From the NCBI GenBank assembly GCA_944325515.1, contig CALVAO010000002.1:85091-149090 (forward strand): a stretch of 64,000 bases of DNA. The letters run 5' to 3'. This document shows positions 25,725 to 34,123 of the stretch, one piece after another; the first letter of the stretch is position 1; the number at the start of each line of letters is the position of its first letter. Source of the stretch: Candidatus Gastranaerophilales bacterium. GTDB taxonomy: Bacteria; Cyanobacteriota; Vampirovibrionia; Gastranaerophilales; Gastranaerophilaceae. The notes below the pieces were generated by a model. That model was given only the letters and a program-made list of their open reading frames with translations, made no database searches and had not been told where the DNA came from. Position numbers and translations under genes: made by a program.

Positions 25725-26726
25725 ATGAGAATTGTTACACCCAAAGAATTAAGCAGTTATAAGGTTCTGCCTTTCGATTTATATACAGAAAACAAAGGTA
25801 AAATTCTGGAAGCAGGTGAAGTTTTAACCCCTGGAAAACTTATCATGCTCAAGAATTATATTAAAATTTATACGGAAGAATTTAACAGCAATGAAGAAAA
25901 TACAGCTTCTGAGCCTGGCGAGAATCCGGATAGAAAAACAAACTCAAAAATAATGAATTTTTCCTATGAAGCGCTTGACCCGACAGATTTTGAAACAGTC
26001 ATTAACAAAGATGCCTATGTAAAAATGGAAACACAGGTTAAAATCAAATATTTTTACAAAAAAATTCTCGACCTGTTAATGCAGGGCTATTATGAAGAAG
26101 GATTATTAAAACTTAATTCGCTAATAGGAATTTTAAAAACAGAAGTCTATAAGCAGGTGCATAAATCCGGTAAAGGTTCAAAAATCCGATTTTTAGGAGA
26201 ATATGAGCTTTGCCATCCCCTAAATGTTGCGGTAGTATCTGGATTGATTGCTCAAAAGCTCGATTTTTCAACTATGGCGATAGACCAGATTATTCTTGCA
26301 GGACTTTTGCATGATGTCGGCAAACTAAAAATAGACCTTGCTGATTCACAGGCGCTTTTAACCATGAATGAAGATGAAGTAAAAGAGCATACAATTATCG
26401 GATACAAATTAATTAAAGAAAATTTTGAGCTTTCCGAAGATATTGCCAAGGTTGCTCTTGAACATCACGAAAATAATGATGGTTCCGGCTACCCTCAAGG
26501 GCTTTCCAGCGATTATATTTCAGAATTCAGCCAGATTGTTAATGTAGCTAACTATTATGACAACCTCGCTTTTAACAGAACACATACAATTATCACCAAC
26601 AACAAAGAGGCTTTAAGAACGATGCTTGAAGTCGGAACAAAAAGATTTTCTGCAAAAATGCTCTATACATTCATACATATGTTCAACTATGACGACTCAA
26701 AAGAATTCAATGATATGGTTGTATAG
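25725..26726 (+). CDS. HD-GYP domain protein, probable c-di-GMP phosphodiesterase
   Basis: 333 residues. The N-terminal 140 residues are of the kind that precede HD-GYP domains in DUF3391-type proteins (SYKVLPFDLYTENKGKIL). The HD motif is in GLLHDVGKLKID (H196, D197); the second metal site and GYP signature are in EHHENNDGSGYPQGL near 246-260, and VNVANYYDNLAF matches the next conserved helix. All catalytic residues appear present. It degrades c-di-GMP in known members, usually switching cells to motility. It is divergent from the flagellar gate operon, which fits. Confidence 0.88.
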   Translation: MRIVTPKELSSYKVLPFDLYTENKGKILEAGEVLTPGKLIMLKNYIKIYTEEFNSNEENTASEPGENPDRKTNSKIMNFSYEALDPTDFETVINKDAYVKMETQVKIKYFYKKILDLLMQGYYEEGLLKLNSLIGILKTEVYKQVHKSGKGSKIRFLGEYELCHPLNVAVVSGLIAQKLDFSTMAIDQIILAGLLHDVGKLKIDLADSQALLTMNEDEVKEHTIIGYKLIKENFELSEDIAKVALEHHENNDGSGYPQGLSSDYISEFSQIVNVANYYDNLAFNRTHTIITNNKEALRTMLEVGTKRFSAKMLYTFIHMFNYDDSKEFNDMVV

Positions 26727-26767
26727 TTAGGCACTACTGTTAGAAAAGATGTGACATTAATTTAATA

Positions 26768-26837
26768 GTCATGCTGAACAAGCCGGCAAAGAGTTTTTTT
26801 AGTAAGTGTAACAGTCTAAGGCGCGTTTCAGCATGAC
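26768..26837. repeat. Palindromic intergenic element with GTCATGCTGAA ends
   Basis: GTCATGCTGAAC (26768-26779) and GTTTCAGCATGAC (26825-26837) are inverted ends around a 45-nt middle. It lies in the 378-bp gap after the HD-GYP gene. GTCATGCTGAA-type repeats are common, REP-like intergenic elements in many bacteria. Confidence 0.65.
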
Positions 26838-26895
26838 AGTTATTGTCGGGTTAATGTACTGCTTACAAATCTTGATTTTTACCGGAAAGTTATGT

Positions 26896-26950
26896 CCACA
26901 AGAGGCGAGGGCGTGTCACAACTAGCGTTTAGCTTACCCTCCCCTTGTGG
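26896..26950. repeat. Palindromic element with CCACAAG...CTTGTGG ends
   Basis: CCACAAGAGGCGAGGG pairs with CCCTCCCCTTGTGG at the other side. A related copy stands at 59344-59400. In the rest of the 26727-27104 gap, 27023-27042 holds GGACAGCAGTGTCCGGT, which matches the joined ends of the repeats at 52860 and 59401; nothing else is assignable. Confidence 0.55.
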
Positions 26951-27104
26951 AATGGTAAAAATCTTTGATTTCAAGGGGGGATACAGATAGTACGTAAGTA
27001 ATTTTAATTCCTAAAATTATCATGGACAGCAGTGTCCGGTTAGGGAATTGTTATTTGTCATATTTTCAAGAATCTTATATATGTTAAATACAGGATGAAT
27101 AAAA

Positions 27105-27371
27105 ATGGACAAAATAAAAGAATTCAAAAAACTGATGGAAAAAAGTGAAACAGATAAAATCAGTATCATAACAAACCATTATCAAATCTTAGGACGCGTT
27201 TATGATTGCGAAGAGTCCAGCAAAGAGTTTTTTATAAATCTAACCAACGCATCTTTATGTTTAATAAATGAAATCTATGGCGGTGAAACTTGTGACAGCT
27301 ACACAGGTACACATTATGACTGGCTTCATATCAATTTTGACAAAGTCGTTGCCTTTAGTTTTATAAAATAA
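27105..27371 (+). CDS. Small hypothetical protein
   Basis: 88 residues, not recognised. It reads like a small alpha/beta protein: a charged N-terminal helix, then strands (KISIITNHYQILGRVYD), FFINLTNASLCLINEIY and DWLHINFDKVVAFSFI. The pattern of strands recalls Sm-like or small RNA/ligand-binding folds, but there is no firm motif. AGGA stands 10 nt before the ATG. Its stop abuts that of yqeG, which converges on it. Confidence 0.65.
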   Translation: MDKIKEFKKLMEKSETDKISIITNHYQILGRVYDCEESSKEFFINLTNASLCLINEIYGGETCDSYTGTHYDWLHINFDKVVAFSFIK

Positions 27372-27848
27372 TTAATGCCTTATAGTACTTCTTTCAAGGG
27401 CACGTACAAATTTTGTAGGTAGATTTTCTCTAGGGTTAATCGAGCCTACAAGAATAGTTTTGCACCCCAGAAGCTTACCCGCAAGAATATCCGTAAGAGG
27501 TCTGTCCCCTACCATAGCTGCGCAGCAAGGATTGATGCCTATGCTGTTCAAGTATTCCCTCATAACCTTCGGGTTTGGTTTGTTCGCATGCCCGATAACC
27601 CTGCACGGTGCAAGTTTGGAAGCATTCAAAATATATTCTTCATTTTTATTGTTGGAAATTATTGCAACTTGAAAATCTTTTAAAAAAGTGTTAAACCATT
27701 CAACTGTTTCCGGAAGAAAGTCAGCAGATTTAGACACCATAACCGTGCTGTCTAAATCAAACATTATACACTGTATGCCTTTTTCTTTCAGTTCAACAAA
27801 ATCTATTTCGTAAATATTTTTTAGATTATAATCCGGTTTTAAAAACAT
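27372..27848 (-). CDS. yqeG: YqeG-type HAD phosphatase
   Basis: 158 residues, HAD subfamily IIIA. Motif I is MFDLDSTVM (both Asp present), motif II is the Ser/Asn of VAIISNNKNEE, and motif III/IV are KPNPKVM and MVGDRPLTDILAG. YqeG proteins are dephosphorylating enzymes of the phosphatidylglycerophosphate phosphatase (GEP4-like) type in some lineages. AGGGATAAA precedes the ATG. It lies 17 bp after the U32 gene on the same strand. Confidence 0.9.
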   Translation of the reverse strand: MFLKPDYNLKNIYEIDFVELKEKGIQCIMFDLDSTVMVSKSADFLPETVEWFNTFLKDFQVAIISNNKNEEYILNASKLAPCRVIGHANKPNPKVMREYLNSIGINPCCAAMVGDRPLTDILAGKLLGCKTILVGSINPRENLPTKFVRALERSTIRH

Positions 27849-27864
27849 TTTATCCCTATCCTAT

Positions 27865-29190
27865 CTAATCCCCGCAGGAACATTTTTGTATCTCATTTAC
27901 TCCGCCCTTTATGCCGACTGTTCTTGCAAGTGCATATTTATATTCTACAGGAGCATGAGTCAATCTGACAAAAAGCTCGTCATTTGTGTTTGCAATTTGC
28001 AGCTCTTCTCCCTTTGTGTTGATAATTTCCGTCACTCGGGCAGTAAACTTTTCGGAAGGCGAAATTATTTCTATATCTTCATTTTTATTAAATTTGTTTT
28101 TAGTTCTAATTTTATAATACTCACCGTTTTCATCTTCAACAAATTTTACAAAAGGAAAATCTGCCTGTTCTAATGCATTATACCTTCCATCCAGAAATTC
28201 ACACAAGAAATCCGCACCGGCAAGCCCTTTTGAAATATCATAGCTGTAACCGTCTTTCGGATACCCTTCTCCTAAATAAAATCCTGTTGTATATCCTCTG
28301 TTTCCGACTTTCAAAAGTTCTTGATAATATTGCTCCATATCAGCATCCGGATTTACTATAACCGCATCTATCGCTTCGCGGTAAGCTTTAGCCACGGCAG
28401 ATACGTAATAAAGGCTTTTTGTTCTGCCTTCAACCTTAAACGAGTCTATGCCGGCTTCTATCATTTCTTTGAGGTGGCGCACCAGACACAAATCCTTTGT
28501 ACTCAATATATGCGTGCCTTTTTCATTTTCTTCAATTTCGTAGTACTGCCCCGGGCGTGTTTCTTCAACCAGTTTATAACTCCACCTGCAGGGCTGCGAA
28601 CAATTTCCGGAATTGGCTTTTCTTTCACCATTTGTCATATAATCGCTCAAAAGGCATCTGCCGGAAAAAGAAACACACTGTGCCCCGTGAATAAAGCATT
28701 CTAATTCCATTTCCGGTACTTTATTTTTTATTTCTGCAACATCTTTTATAGGAAGCTCCCTTGCAAGAATTGCACGCGTTGCACCCATATCCTGCCAGAA
28801 TTTTACGGCTTCATAATTCAAAATATTTGCCTGCGTGCTTACATGTATATCTGTATCGGGCATATATTTTTTTGCCAGCCTCATTATTCCAACATCACTT
28901 ATAATTAAAGCATCCGGCTTAGAATCAACAATTTTATCCATGCAGCTTTCAAGCAGTTTTATATCACTGTTAAAAGCAAAAATATTCAATGTCAAATATG
29001 ATTTTGCCCCCATCCGGCGTGCGGTATCAATTGCATATTTTAGGTTATCGAGTGTAATCAATTCACCTTTGCGCATTGCTCTTAAGCTAAAATCAACAAC
29101 GCCGAGATAAACAGCGTCTGCGCCGTATTTAACAGCATATTTAAGTTTTTCTATATTACCTGCCGGCATCAACAATTCGGGTTTAATCAT
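27865..29190 (-). CDS. Peptidase U32 family protein, TrhP/YegQ-like
   Basis: 441 residues. KPELLMPAGNIEKLKYAVKY is the U32 N-terminal signature and ELECFIHGAQCVSFSGRCLL holds the conserved Cys of the CxxxxSGxC site, with NSGNCSQPCRW completing the metal/cofactor ligands. DSFKVEGRTKSLYYVSAV is the conserved late segment. In E. coli and B. subtilis members of this type prepare the 5-hydroxyuridine at tRNA position 34 from prephenate-dependent steps. A TGTTAATAT box ends 6 nt before the ATG with no Shine-Dalgarno. yqeG follows. Confidence 0.88.
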   Translation of the reverse strand: MIKPELLMPAGNIEKLKYAVKYGADAVYLGVVDFSLRAMRKGELITLDNLKYAIDTARRMGAKSYLTLNIFAFNSDIKLLESCMDKIVDSKPDALIISDVGIMRLAKKYMPDTDIHVSTQANILNYEAVKFWQDMGATRAILARELPIKDVAEIKNKVPEMELECFIHGAQCVSFSGRCLLSDYMTNGERKANSGNCSQPCRWSYKLVEETRPGQYYEIEENEKGTHILSTKDLCLVRHLKEMIEAGIDSFKVEGRTKSLYYVSAVAKAYREAIDAVIVNPDADMEQYYQELLKVGNRGYTTGFYLGEGYPKDGYSYDISKGLAGADFLCEFLDGRYNALEQADFPFVKFVEDENGEYYKIRTKNKFNKNEDIEIISPSEKFTARVTEIINTKGEELQIANTNDELFVRLTHAPVEYKYALARTVGIKGGVNEIQKCSCGD

Positions 29191-29196
29191 AATTTG

Positions 29197-29205
29197 ATAT
29201 TAACA
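29197..29205 (-). promoter_or_regulatory. Extended -10 box giving a leaderless U32 mRNA
   Basis: Minus-strand TGT-TAATAT followed by exactly 6 nt and the ATG at 29190; no Shine-Dalgarno. Confidence 0.5.
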
Positions 29206-29268
29206 CAAATCCAAAAACGGGTAAAGAAAACCATTTGCAAGACAGTGGTTTAAATAAATGTAAATAAA

Positions 29269-29308
29269 GCAAAAAAGAAAAAGTAATTTTTTACTTTTTC
29301 TTTTTTGC
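29269..29308 (-). terminator. 18-bp A/T-rich hairpin terminator
   Basis: Perfect arms (GCAAAAAAGAAAAAGTAA and its complement) with a 4-nt loop, followed on the minus strand by TTTATTTAC. It ends the HExxH protein gene. Confidence 0.75.
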
Positions 29309-29326
29309 AAAATTTCTATTACTCAA

Positions 29327-29887
29327 TTAGTTTAAACCAAATTGATTTCTGTAAAAACCATTGCTTGCAATTTTTTGTTGAACAAGATTATTATTTTCGT
29401 TTGAAGCAAGGTATAAATTAGTCAAATTATCTAATCTTCTTGTTAACTTGCTGTCCGGATAAACTTTTGATGCATTTTTTAATCTTGACCAGCAGGAAGC
29501 TTCTTTTTGTGTTGCAAGAGTTTCTTCTTCCAAATCTGCTGAATAGCCTGTATGATAGCTTTCGTGTGCAATTAAGCAGGCAATTTGTTCTGCAGGTGCA
29601 TTTTTGTATTGTGAATTAATCAAAATAACTCTTGTACCGAACTGGTTATAAGTGCTTACTGCAAAAGCTTTATTGCTTCCTACAGAAACCATTGAAAGGT
29701 CGCTGAACTTAACCTTCATTCCATATTTCTGCAGATTTCTGAAAACATCTGTATCACCGGACTGTTCCAATAATCTCATTGCGGAAATAATCTTTGCATC
29801 ATCTGAAAAACTGTTTAATCTGTAGGCATAAGCCTGGTTTAATGTTAAAAACAATAATGAAACTAATACTAACAATACTTTCTTCAC
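29327..29887 (-). CDS. Secreted HExxH (putative zinc peptidase-like) protein
   Basis: 186 residues. A signal peptide (MKKVLLVLVSLLFLTLNQAYA) is followed by a mature domain with LIAHESYHTG, an HExxH zinc-binding motif, and a further Glu 12-15 residues on (LEEETLATQKEASCW) that could be the third ligand of a gluzincin-type site. I do not know a named family. The frame runs up to a TTG at 29908, but AGGAG lies 7 nt before a GTG at 29887, which gives a clean signal peptide, so I chose the GTG. It is monocistronic. It could be a periplasmic or exported peptidase, or an inactive relative. Confidence 0.75.
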   Translation of the reverse strand: MKKVLLVLVSLLFLTLNQAYAYRLNSFSDDAKIISAMRLLEQSGDTDVFRNLQKYGMKVKFSDLSMVSVGSNKAFAVSTYNQFGTRVILINSQYKNAPAEQIACLIAHESYHTGYSADLEEETLATQKEASCWSRLKNASKVYPDSKLTRRLDNLTNLYLASNENNNLVQQKIASNGFYRNQFGLN

Positions 29888-30126
29888 GACATAACTCCTA
29901 ATCAACAACTACTGACAATTGGGTCTACGGCGTGTTTCATGAAAACTTGAGGGCAAGGCTCTCTTAAAGTTACAAAACGTTACAAAAGTTAACCAAACTT
30001 AATTAAAATAGGGCTGAAACCCGCATATTACCTGGATGGATATTTTTCTAACGTATGTTTGCGATATAATACGAAAAAAGCATCTTTTTGAGCGTTATTT
30101 TACAATTCTTAACATTGGAGGATTAT

Positions 30127-33100
30127 ATGAATAAAAAAGCCTTAATAAAGACCGGTATTGCAGCAGGAAGCATACTGGCAGGAATATATGCGGTTTTTCT
30201 TTTAAGCCCGCTTGTTTTAAACCCTATTATCAACGGATATACACCGCAAATTGTGAATGAAATTCATAAAGCCTCCGGACTTGATGCAAAACTTGAAGGA
30301 GTAAAACTCGTTACAACTCCAAAACTTACAGCAGGTTTGAAGGTCAAAAAATTCACGCTGCTGACACCGGACAATGAACAAATCTTTAATACCGGCGATT
30401 TTCAAGTAAAAATGTCTTTAATTCCTCTTCTTGCAAGAAGAATTGAAATAGATACAGTACAGCTTAAAGGTGCGGATATTGATTTAAAAATAAACAAAGA
30501 CGGAAGTTTTGATATTGAGAGGTATCTGCCGGAGAGTTCCGCGGAAACACTTCCTGCTGAAGAGGTGAAAGAGAATGCAGGAGGGTTTTCTCTGCCGTTT
30601 GGATTTAAACTCTCAAATCATCTTCCGGACATAAAAATTGATACATATAATGTTACTTTCACCTGCGAAAATGATAAATATATTATTAGCGGAGACAGAA
30701 CGGAAATCACGGATTTTATACTTAATAAAAGTGTTAAGGTTAAAGCCTCCGGTAAAGCCGTTTTGAAGAACAAAGAACAGTTTAAATATAACGTCTGTGT
30801 TCTAAACAAGATTATGCCTGATATTGACCTAAACGAACTTGTAACGGAACCGCAGGCAGAAACTGCTATAAAAAAAGAAAGTGAACCTGTTAACATAGCT
30901 GCAATACTTGAGAGAATTGCTGATAACAATTTAACCGCAGATGCTGAGGCTGATTTAAAGATAGAGAAAGAGGGCATTAACGGTTATGCAAAAATAACAA
31001 ATGTTTCCATAATTAACCTTCCGCCGAGCAATGCAGACTTAAAATTTAAAGGTAAAAGCATTGATGTATCATCTGATATTTATACTGCAAAAGATGAAGT
31101 ATCTAAAATCAATGGTTTTGTTAAAACAGGCTCTCATCCGCAGATAGATTTAACCCTGCAGTCGGGTGCGGAAATATCAAATATTTTAAGAATAATAAAG
31201 GATATTGCCGTTATTTTTAATATAAAAGATTTGCAGACATTAAGTGCGAACGGAAAACTTGACGCCAATTTTAATATCAAGTCCGACTTAAAAACTGTTC
31301 GGTCAAACGGCTGGTTACGTGTTCCGTCCGCAAACATATATTACGGGTTGTATAAAATCGGCGTTGATAATATTAATGTTGATACAGAGCTTAATAACAA
31401 TAATATTAATATTAAGAATATCGGATTTACGGTATTTAACCAGCCTTTAAAATTCTATGGCACAATAAGCGATAAGGCTGTATGCGATCTGCATTTGACT
31501 GCAGACAAACTAAATTTGAAAGGTTTGCTTGTTGCTCTGGGGCAGGCAGCACTGCTAAAAGACAACAGCATTAATTCCGGACTAATATCCATGAATGCTG
31601 ATATTTCCGGAAGACTTGATAAAATTAATCCGGTTTTAAAATTAAATATTAACGGTGTTGATATAAAAAATACACCGTCAAACACAACGTTAAAAGCGCC
31701 ATTAACAACAGTTAACATTACATCTGACGGTAAAACATTTGCAGGAGATGCGCAGAGCGAAAATATAAAAATTCTTAATCCGTCCGCTTCTGTTTCGATT
31801 CCAAAACTTAATGCAGAAATCAGAGAAAACGAAATTGAAATCACTCCTGCTCAAGTTCAGATAGACAAAATTAATACAACTGTGTCCGGTAAAATTCAAA
31901 ACTATTTGACAGAAAAAATCGGACTGAATTTTGTTACAACGGGTGATATAAAATCTATCTTAAACGGTGATATAAATACAAAAAAACAGACACTGAACCT
32001 CACATACCATACAACAGAGGCTTCTACTATAATTATTCCGATGTTTGATAAATCAAAAATGACATTCAGCGGAAATATTATAATAAATTCAAGCATTATG
32101 AACCCTGTTTTAAAAGGCAGCATTAATGTTCCATCTTTAAGCATACCGGAAATACCGGTTAATATGACTAATCTAAATATAAATCTTGACGGACATATAC
32201 TTAAAGGTAACGCGACAGCCGAAAAATTTTCATCGGGCGGTATTGCTGCAGAAAATATCACAGCCGGCTTTGCATTAGAAGGCAATGATTTTTATCTTAC
32301 AAATCTACAGGGCACAGCTTTTGACGGCTCTATTAACGGTAATATAATTTATAATCTTGCAAACGCAAAAACAGCAATAGATTTTAAAGGTGAAAATCTT
32401 AATGCAGAAAAAGCAGTCTGCGGGTGTACCGGTATTAAAAATGCACTTAGCGGAACTCTTGGATTTAATACAAAATTAACTCTTACAGTGACCGACTATA
32501 ATGAAATGATGAAATCTCTTGCCGGAGATTTAGTTTTCAGTGTAAAAAACGGTGCATTCGGAGCTATCGGGCGTCTGGACAGGATGCTGAAAGCAAGTAA
32601 TATTATAACAAACAGTGTTATGAAGACAACAGTTGATACACTTACAAATAATGCAGGTCTGGCTGATACAGCTAAATTTGACTATATTGATGGCAGCTTG
32701 AATTTTGCAGGCGGCTGGGCTGAATTGAAAGAGATTAAAAGCGCGGGCAAACTCCTTGCATACTATATAACAGGCAAATATAATCTTATAAACGGCACAA
32801 CAAATGTAACCATACTCGGACGTCTGGATAGTACAATTATTGCGAAACTCGGACCGCTGGGCGAACTCTCTGCCGATAAACTTTTAGGATATATTCCAAA
32901 ATTCGGCTTATTAACTGCAAATATTGTTAATGCACTTACAGAAAATCCGAAAGGCGAAAATATCAGCGCAATTCCTGCTTTAACCGGCGGAAGTACAAGC
33001 TATAAAGATTTTAAGGTTTTGTTTAACGGCGGATTGGAAAGCACAAGCTCCGTAAAATCTTTTAAGTGGCTTACCGATGTTGATACCAGCGCAATTGAAA

Positions 33101-33273
33101 CAAAATCAACAAAAGAAGCTCTTGAAGAGTTGAAACAATCTGTTAATGAAGATTTATCAAACACGGTTAAGAGTGTTACCGACGCTGTTGCAGGCTCCAA
33201 AGAACAATGGAACGAAACAAAAGAACAGCTTAAAAACAGCGCTGAAGAGTTAAAAAATCTGTTTAAGTTTTAA
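30127..33273 (+). CDS. AsmA-like envelope protein
   Basis: 1048 residues. One N-terminal membrane helix (IAAGSILAGIYAVFLLSPLV) anchors a very long, beta-rich periplasmic part (many short alternating strands ending Asn/Lys-Gly). The N-terminal region (GLDAKLEGVKLVTTPKLTAG) is AsmA-like and the region before the end (DYNEMMKSLAGDLVFSVKNG) matches the AsmA C-terminal domain, with FGAIGRLDRML. Such proteins bridge the periplasm as lipid-transfer grooves between membranes. GGAGG lies 5 nt before the ATG at 30127; an upstream ATG at 30088 has none. The last 60 residues form a charged coil. Monocistronic. Confidence 0.88.
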   Translation: MNKKALIKTGIAAGSILAGIYAVFLLSPLVLNPIINGYTPQIVNEIHKASGLDAKLEGVKLVTTPKLTAGLKVKKFTLLTPDNEQIFNTGDFQVKMSLIPLLARRIEIDTVQLKGADIDLKINKDGSFDIERYLPESSAETLPAEEVKENAGGFSLPFGFKLSNHLPDIKIDTYNVTFTCENDKYIISGDRTEITDFILNKSVKVKASGKAVLKNKEQFKYNVCVLNKIMPDIDLNELVTEPQAETAIKKESEPVNIAAILERIADNNLTADAEADLKIEKEGINGYAKITNVSIINLPPSNADLKFKGKSIDVSSDIYTAKDEVSKINGFVKTGSHPQIDLTLQSGAEISNILRIIKDIAVIFNIKDLQTLSANGKLDANFNIKSDLKTVRSNGWLRVPSANIYYGLYKIGVDNINVDTELNNNNINIKNIGFTVFNQPLKFYGTISDKAVCDLHLTADKLNLKGLLVALGQAALLKDNSINSGLISMNADISGRLDKINPVLKLNINGVDIKNTPSNTTLKAPLTTVNITSDGKTFAGDAQSENIKILNPSASVSIPKLNAEIRENEIEITPAQVQIDKINTTVSGKIQNYLTEKIGLNFVTTGDIKSILNGDINTKKQTLNLTYHTTEASTIIIPMFDKSKMTFSGNIIINSSIMNPVLKGSINVPSLSIPEIPVNMTNLNINLDGHILKGNATAEKFSSGGIAAENITAGFALEGNDFYLTNLQGTAFDGSINGNIIYNLANAKTAIDFKGENLNAEKAVCGCTGIKNALSGTLGFNTKLTLTVTDYNEMMKSLAGDLVFSVKNGAFGAIGRLDRMLKASNIITNSVMKTTVDTLTNNAGLADTAKFDYIDGSLNFAGGWAELKEIKSAGKLLAYYITGKYNLINGTTNVTILGRLDSTIIAKLGPLGELSADKLLGYIPKFGLLTANIVNALTENPKGENISAIPALTGGSTSYKDFKVLFNGGLESTSSVKSFKWLTDVDTSAIETKSTKEALEELKQSVNEDLSNTVKSVTDAVAGSKEQWNETKEQLKNSAEELKNLFKF

Positions 33274-33289
33274 GGAATAGACAATAAGA

Positions 33290-33336
33290 CTTGACAACAA
33301 TGAGGTATAGATAACGCACGCCTCATTGTTGTCAAG
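33290..33336 (+). terminator. 16-bp perfect stem after the AsmA-like gene
   Basis: CTTGACAACAATGAGG and its exact complement enclose 15 nt. There is no clear T-run, so termination is probable but not certain; it lies between convergent genes and may serve both. Confidence 0.55.
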
Positions 33337-33362
33337 CCATTTGTTCTAATAATTCTGTTTAT

Positions 33363-34085
33363 TTATTGCCAGTATTTATCAAGCCATTTTGTCGGTTTAA
33401 TATATCTAAATCCGCATTTACCGAAATAGCCTTTATATGCCTGCTCCGGAGTTGGTTTGCCGTGAAAAATCAAAATTTTCGCTTCTTCAGGGTCTCTGGG
33501 GACTTTAAACCAGCAAAGCGGAAACTTATGCAGACACTGGCGTTTAAAACTTACAACCCAGTCTTTAGGCCAGTATTTTAACAAGCCTTTTCTGTCCATT
33601 TCATAGGATAAAAACGCCTGTTCGTTTTTGTATCTTTCTCTTATTGTTTTTCCTTCTTGATAGAAATGTTCAATAATTTCCGGATGTTTTCCTACTTCAA
33701 AACGGAATACGGAAGAGTTGCCTATAATATCATGAGGAAAATCGTAATCCTTGGAAATTAAAAAACTTCCTTCCACTTCAAAAAACGGATTGAGAGAGCT
33801 TCTTATTATTATATCTAAATCCAGAAACAGCGCCGTTCCTTTTAAATCCGCCAGCGGATTTGCAAACAAACCTAATTTTTTCCACATTCTATCCGGAATA
33901 CCTTCATCATTAAGCTCTGGAAGCGGACGTATTTCAACACCATCAACAATACCTTCCGCGTTATCCGTAAAACATACAAATCTGTGAGGAAGAGTTAAAT
34001 TTTTCTCAACCATTCTGTATAATTTGTTCACATATTCCGGACCAAATTTTGTTCCCCATTTTATACAAATTACATTTCTATCCAT
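33363..34085 (-). CDS. Putative GT-A glycosyltransferase
   Basis: 240 residues. It begins NVICIKWGTKFGPEYVNKLY and contains HRFVCFTDNAEGI, MWKKLGLF and TALFLDLDIIIRSSLNPFF, the DLD being the DxD metal site. This set of motifs marks a widespread family of putative GT-A glycosyltransferases found near polysaccharide genes. The sugar and acceptor are unknown. AGGAG lies 6 nt before the ATG. No other sugar genes surround it here, although a TPR-glycosyltransferase occurs at 56169. Confidence 0.75.
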   Translation of the reverse strand: MDRNVICIKWGTKFGPEYVNKLYRMVEKNLTLPHRFVCFTDNAEGIVDGVEIRPLPELNDEGIPDRMWKKLGLFANPLADLKGTALFLDLDIIIRSSLNPFFEVEGSFLISKDYDFPHDIIGNSSVFRFEVGKHPEIIEHFYQEGKTIRERYKNEQAFLSYEMDRKGLLKYWPKDWVVSFKRQCLHKFPLCWFKVPRDPEEAKILIFHGKPTPEQAYKGYFGKCGFRYIKPTKWLDKYWQ

Positions 34086-34123
34086 ATTCTACTCCTAACT
34101 CGTTTTAAGATATCATAAATATT

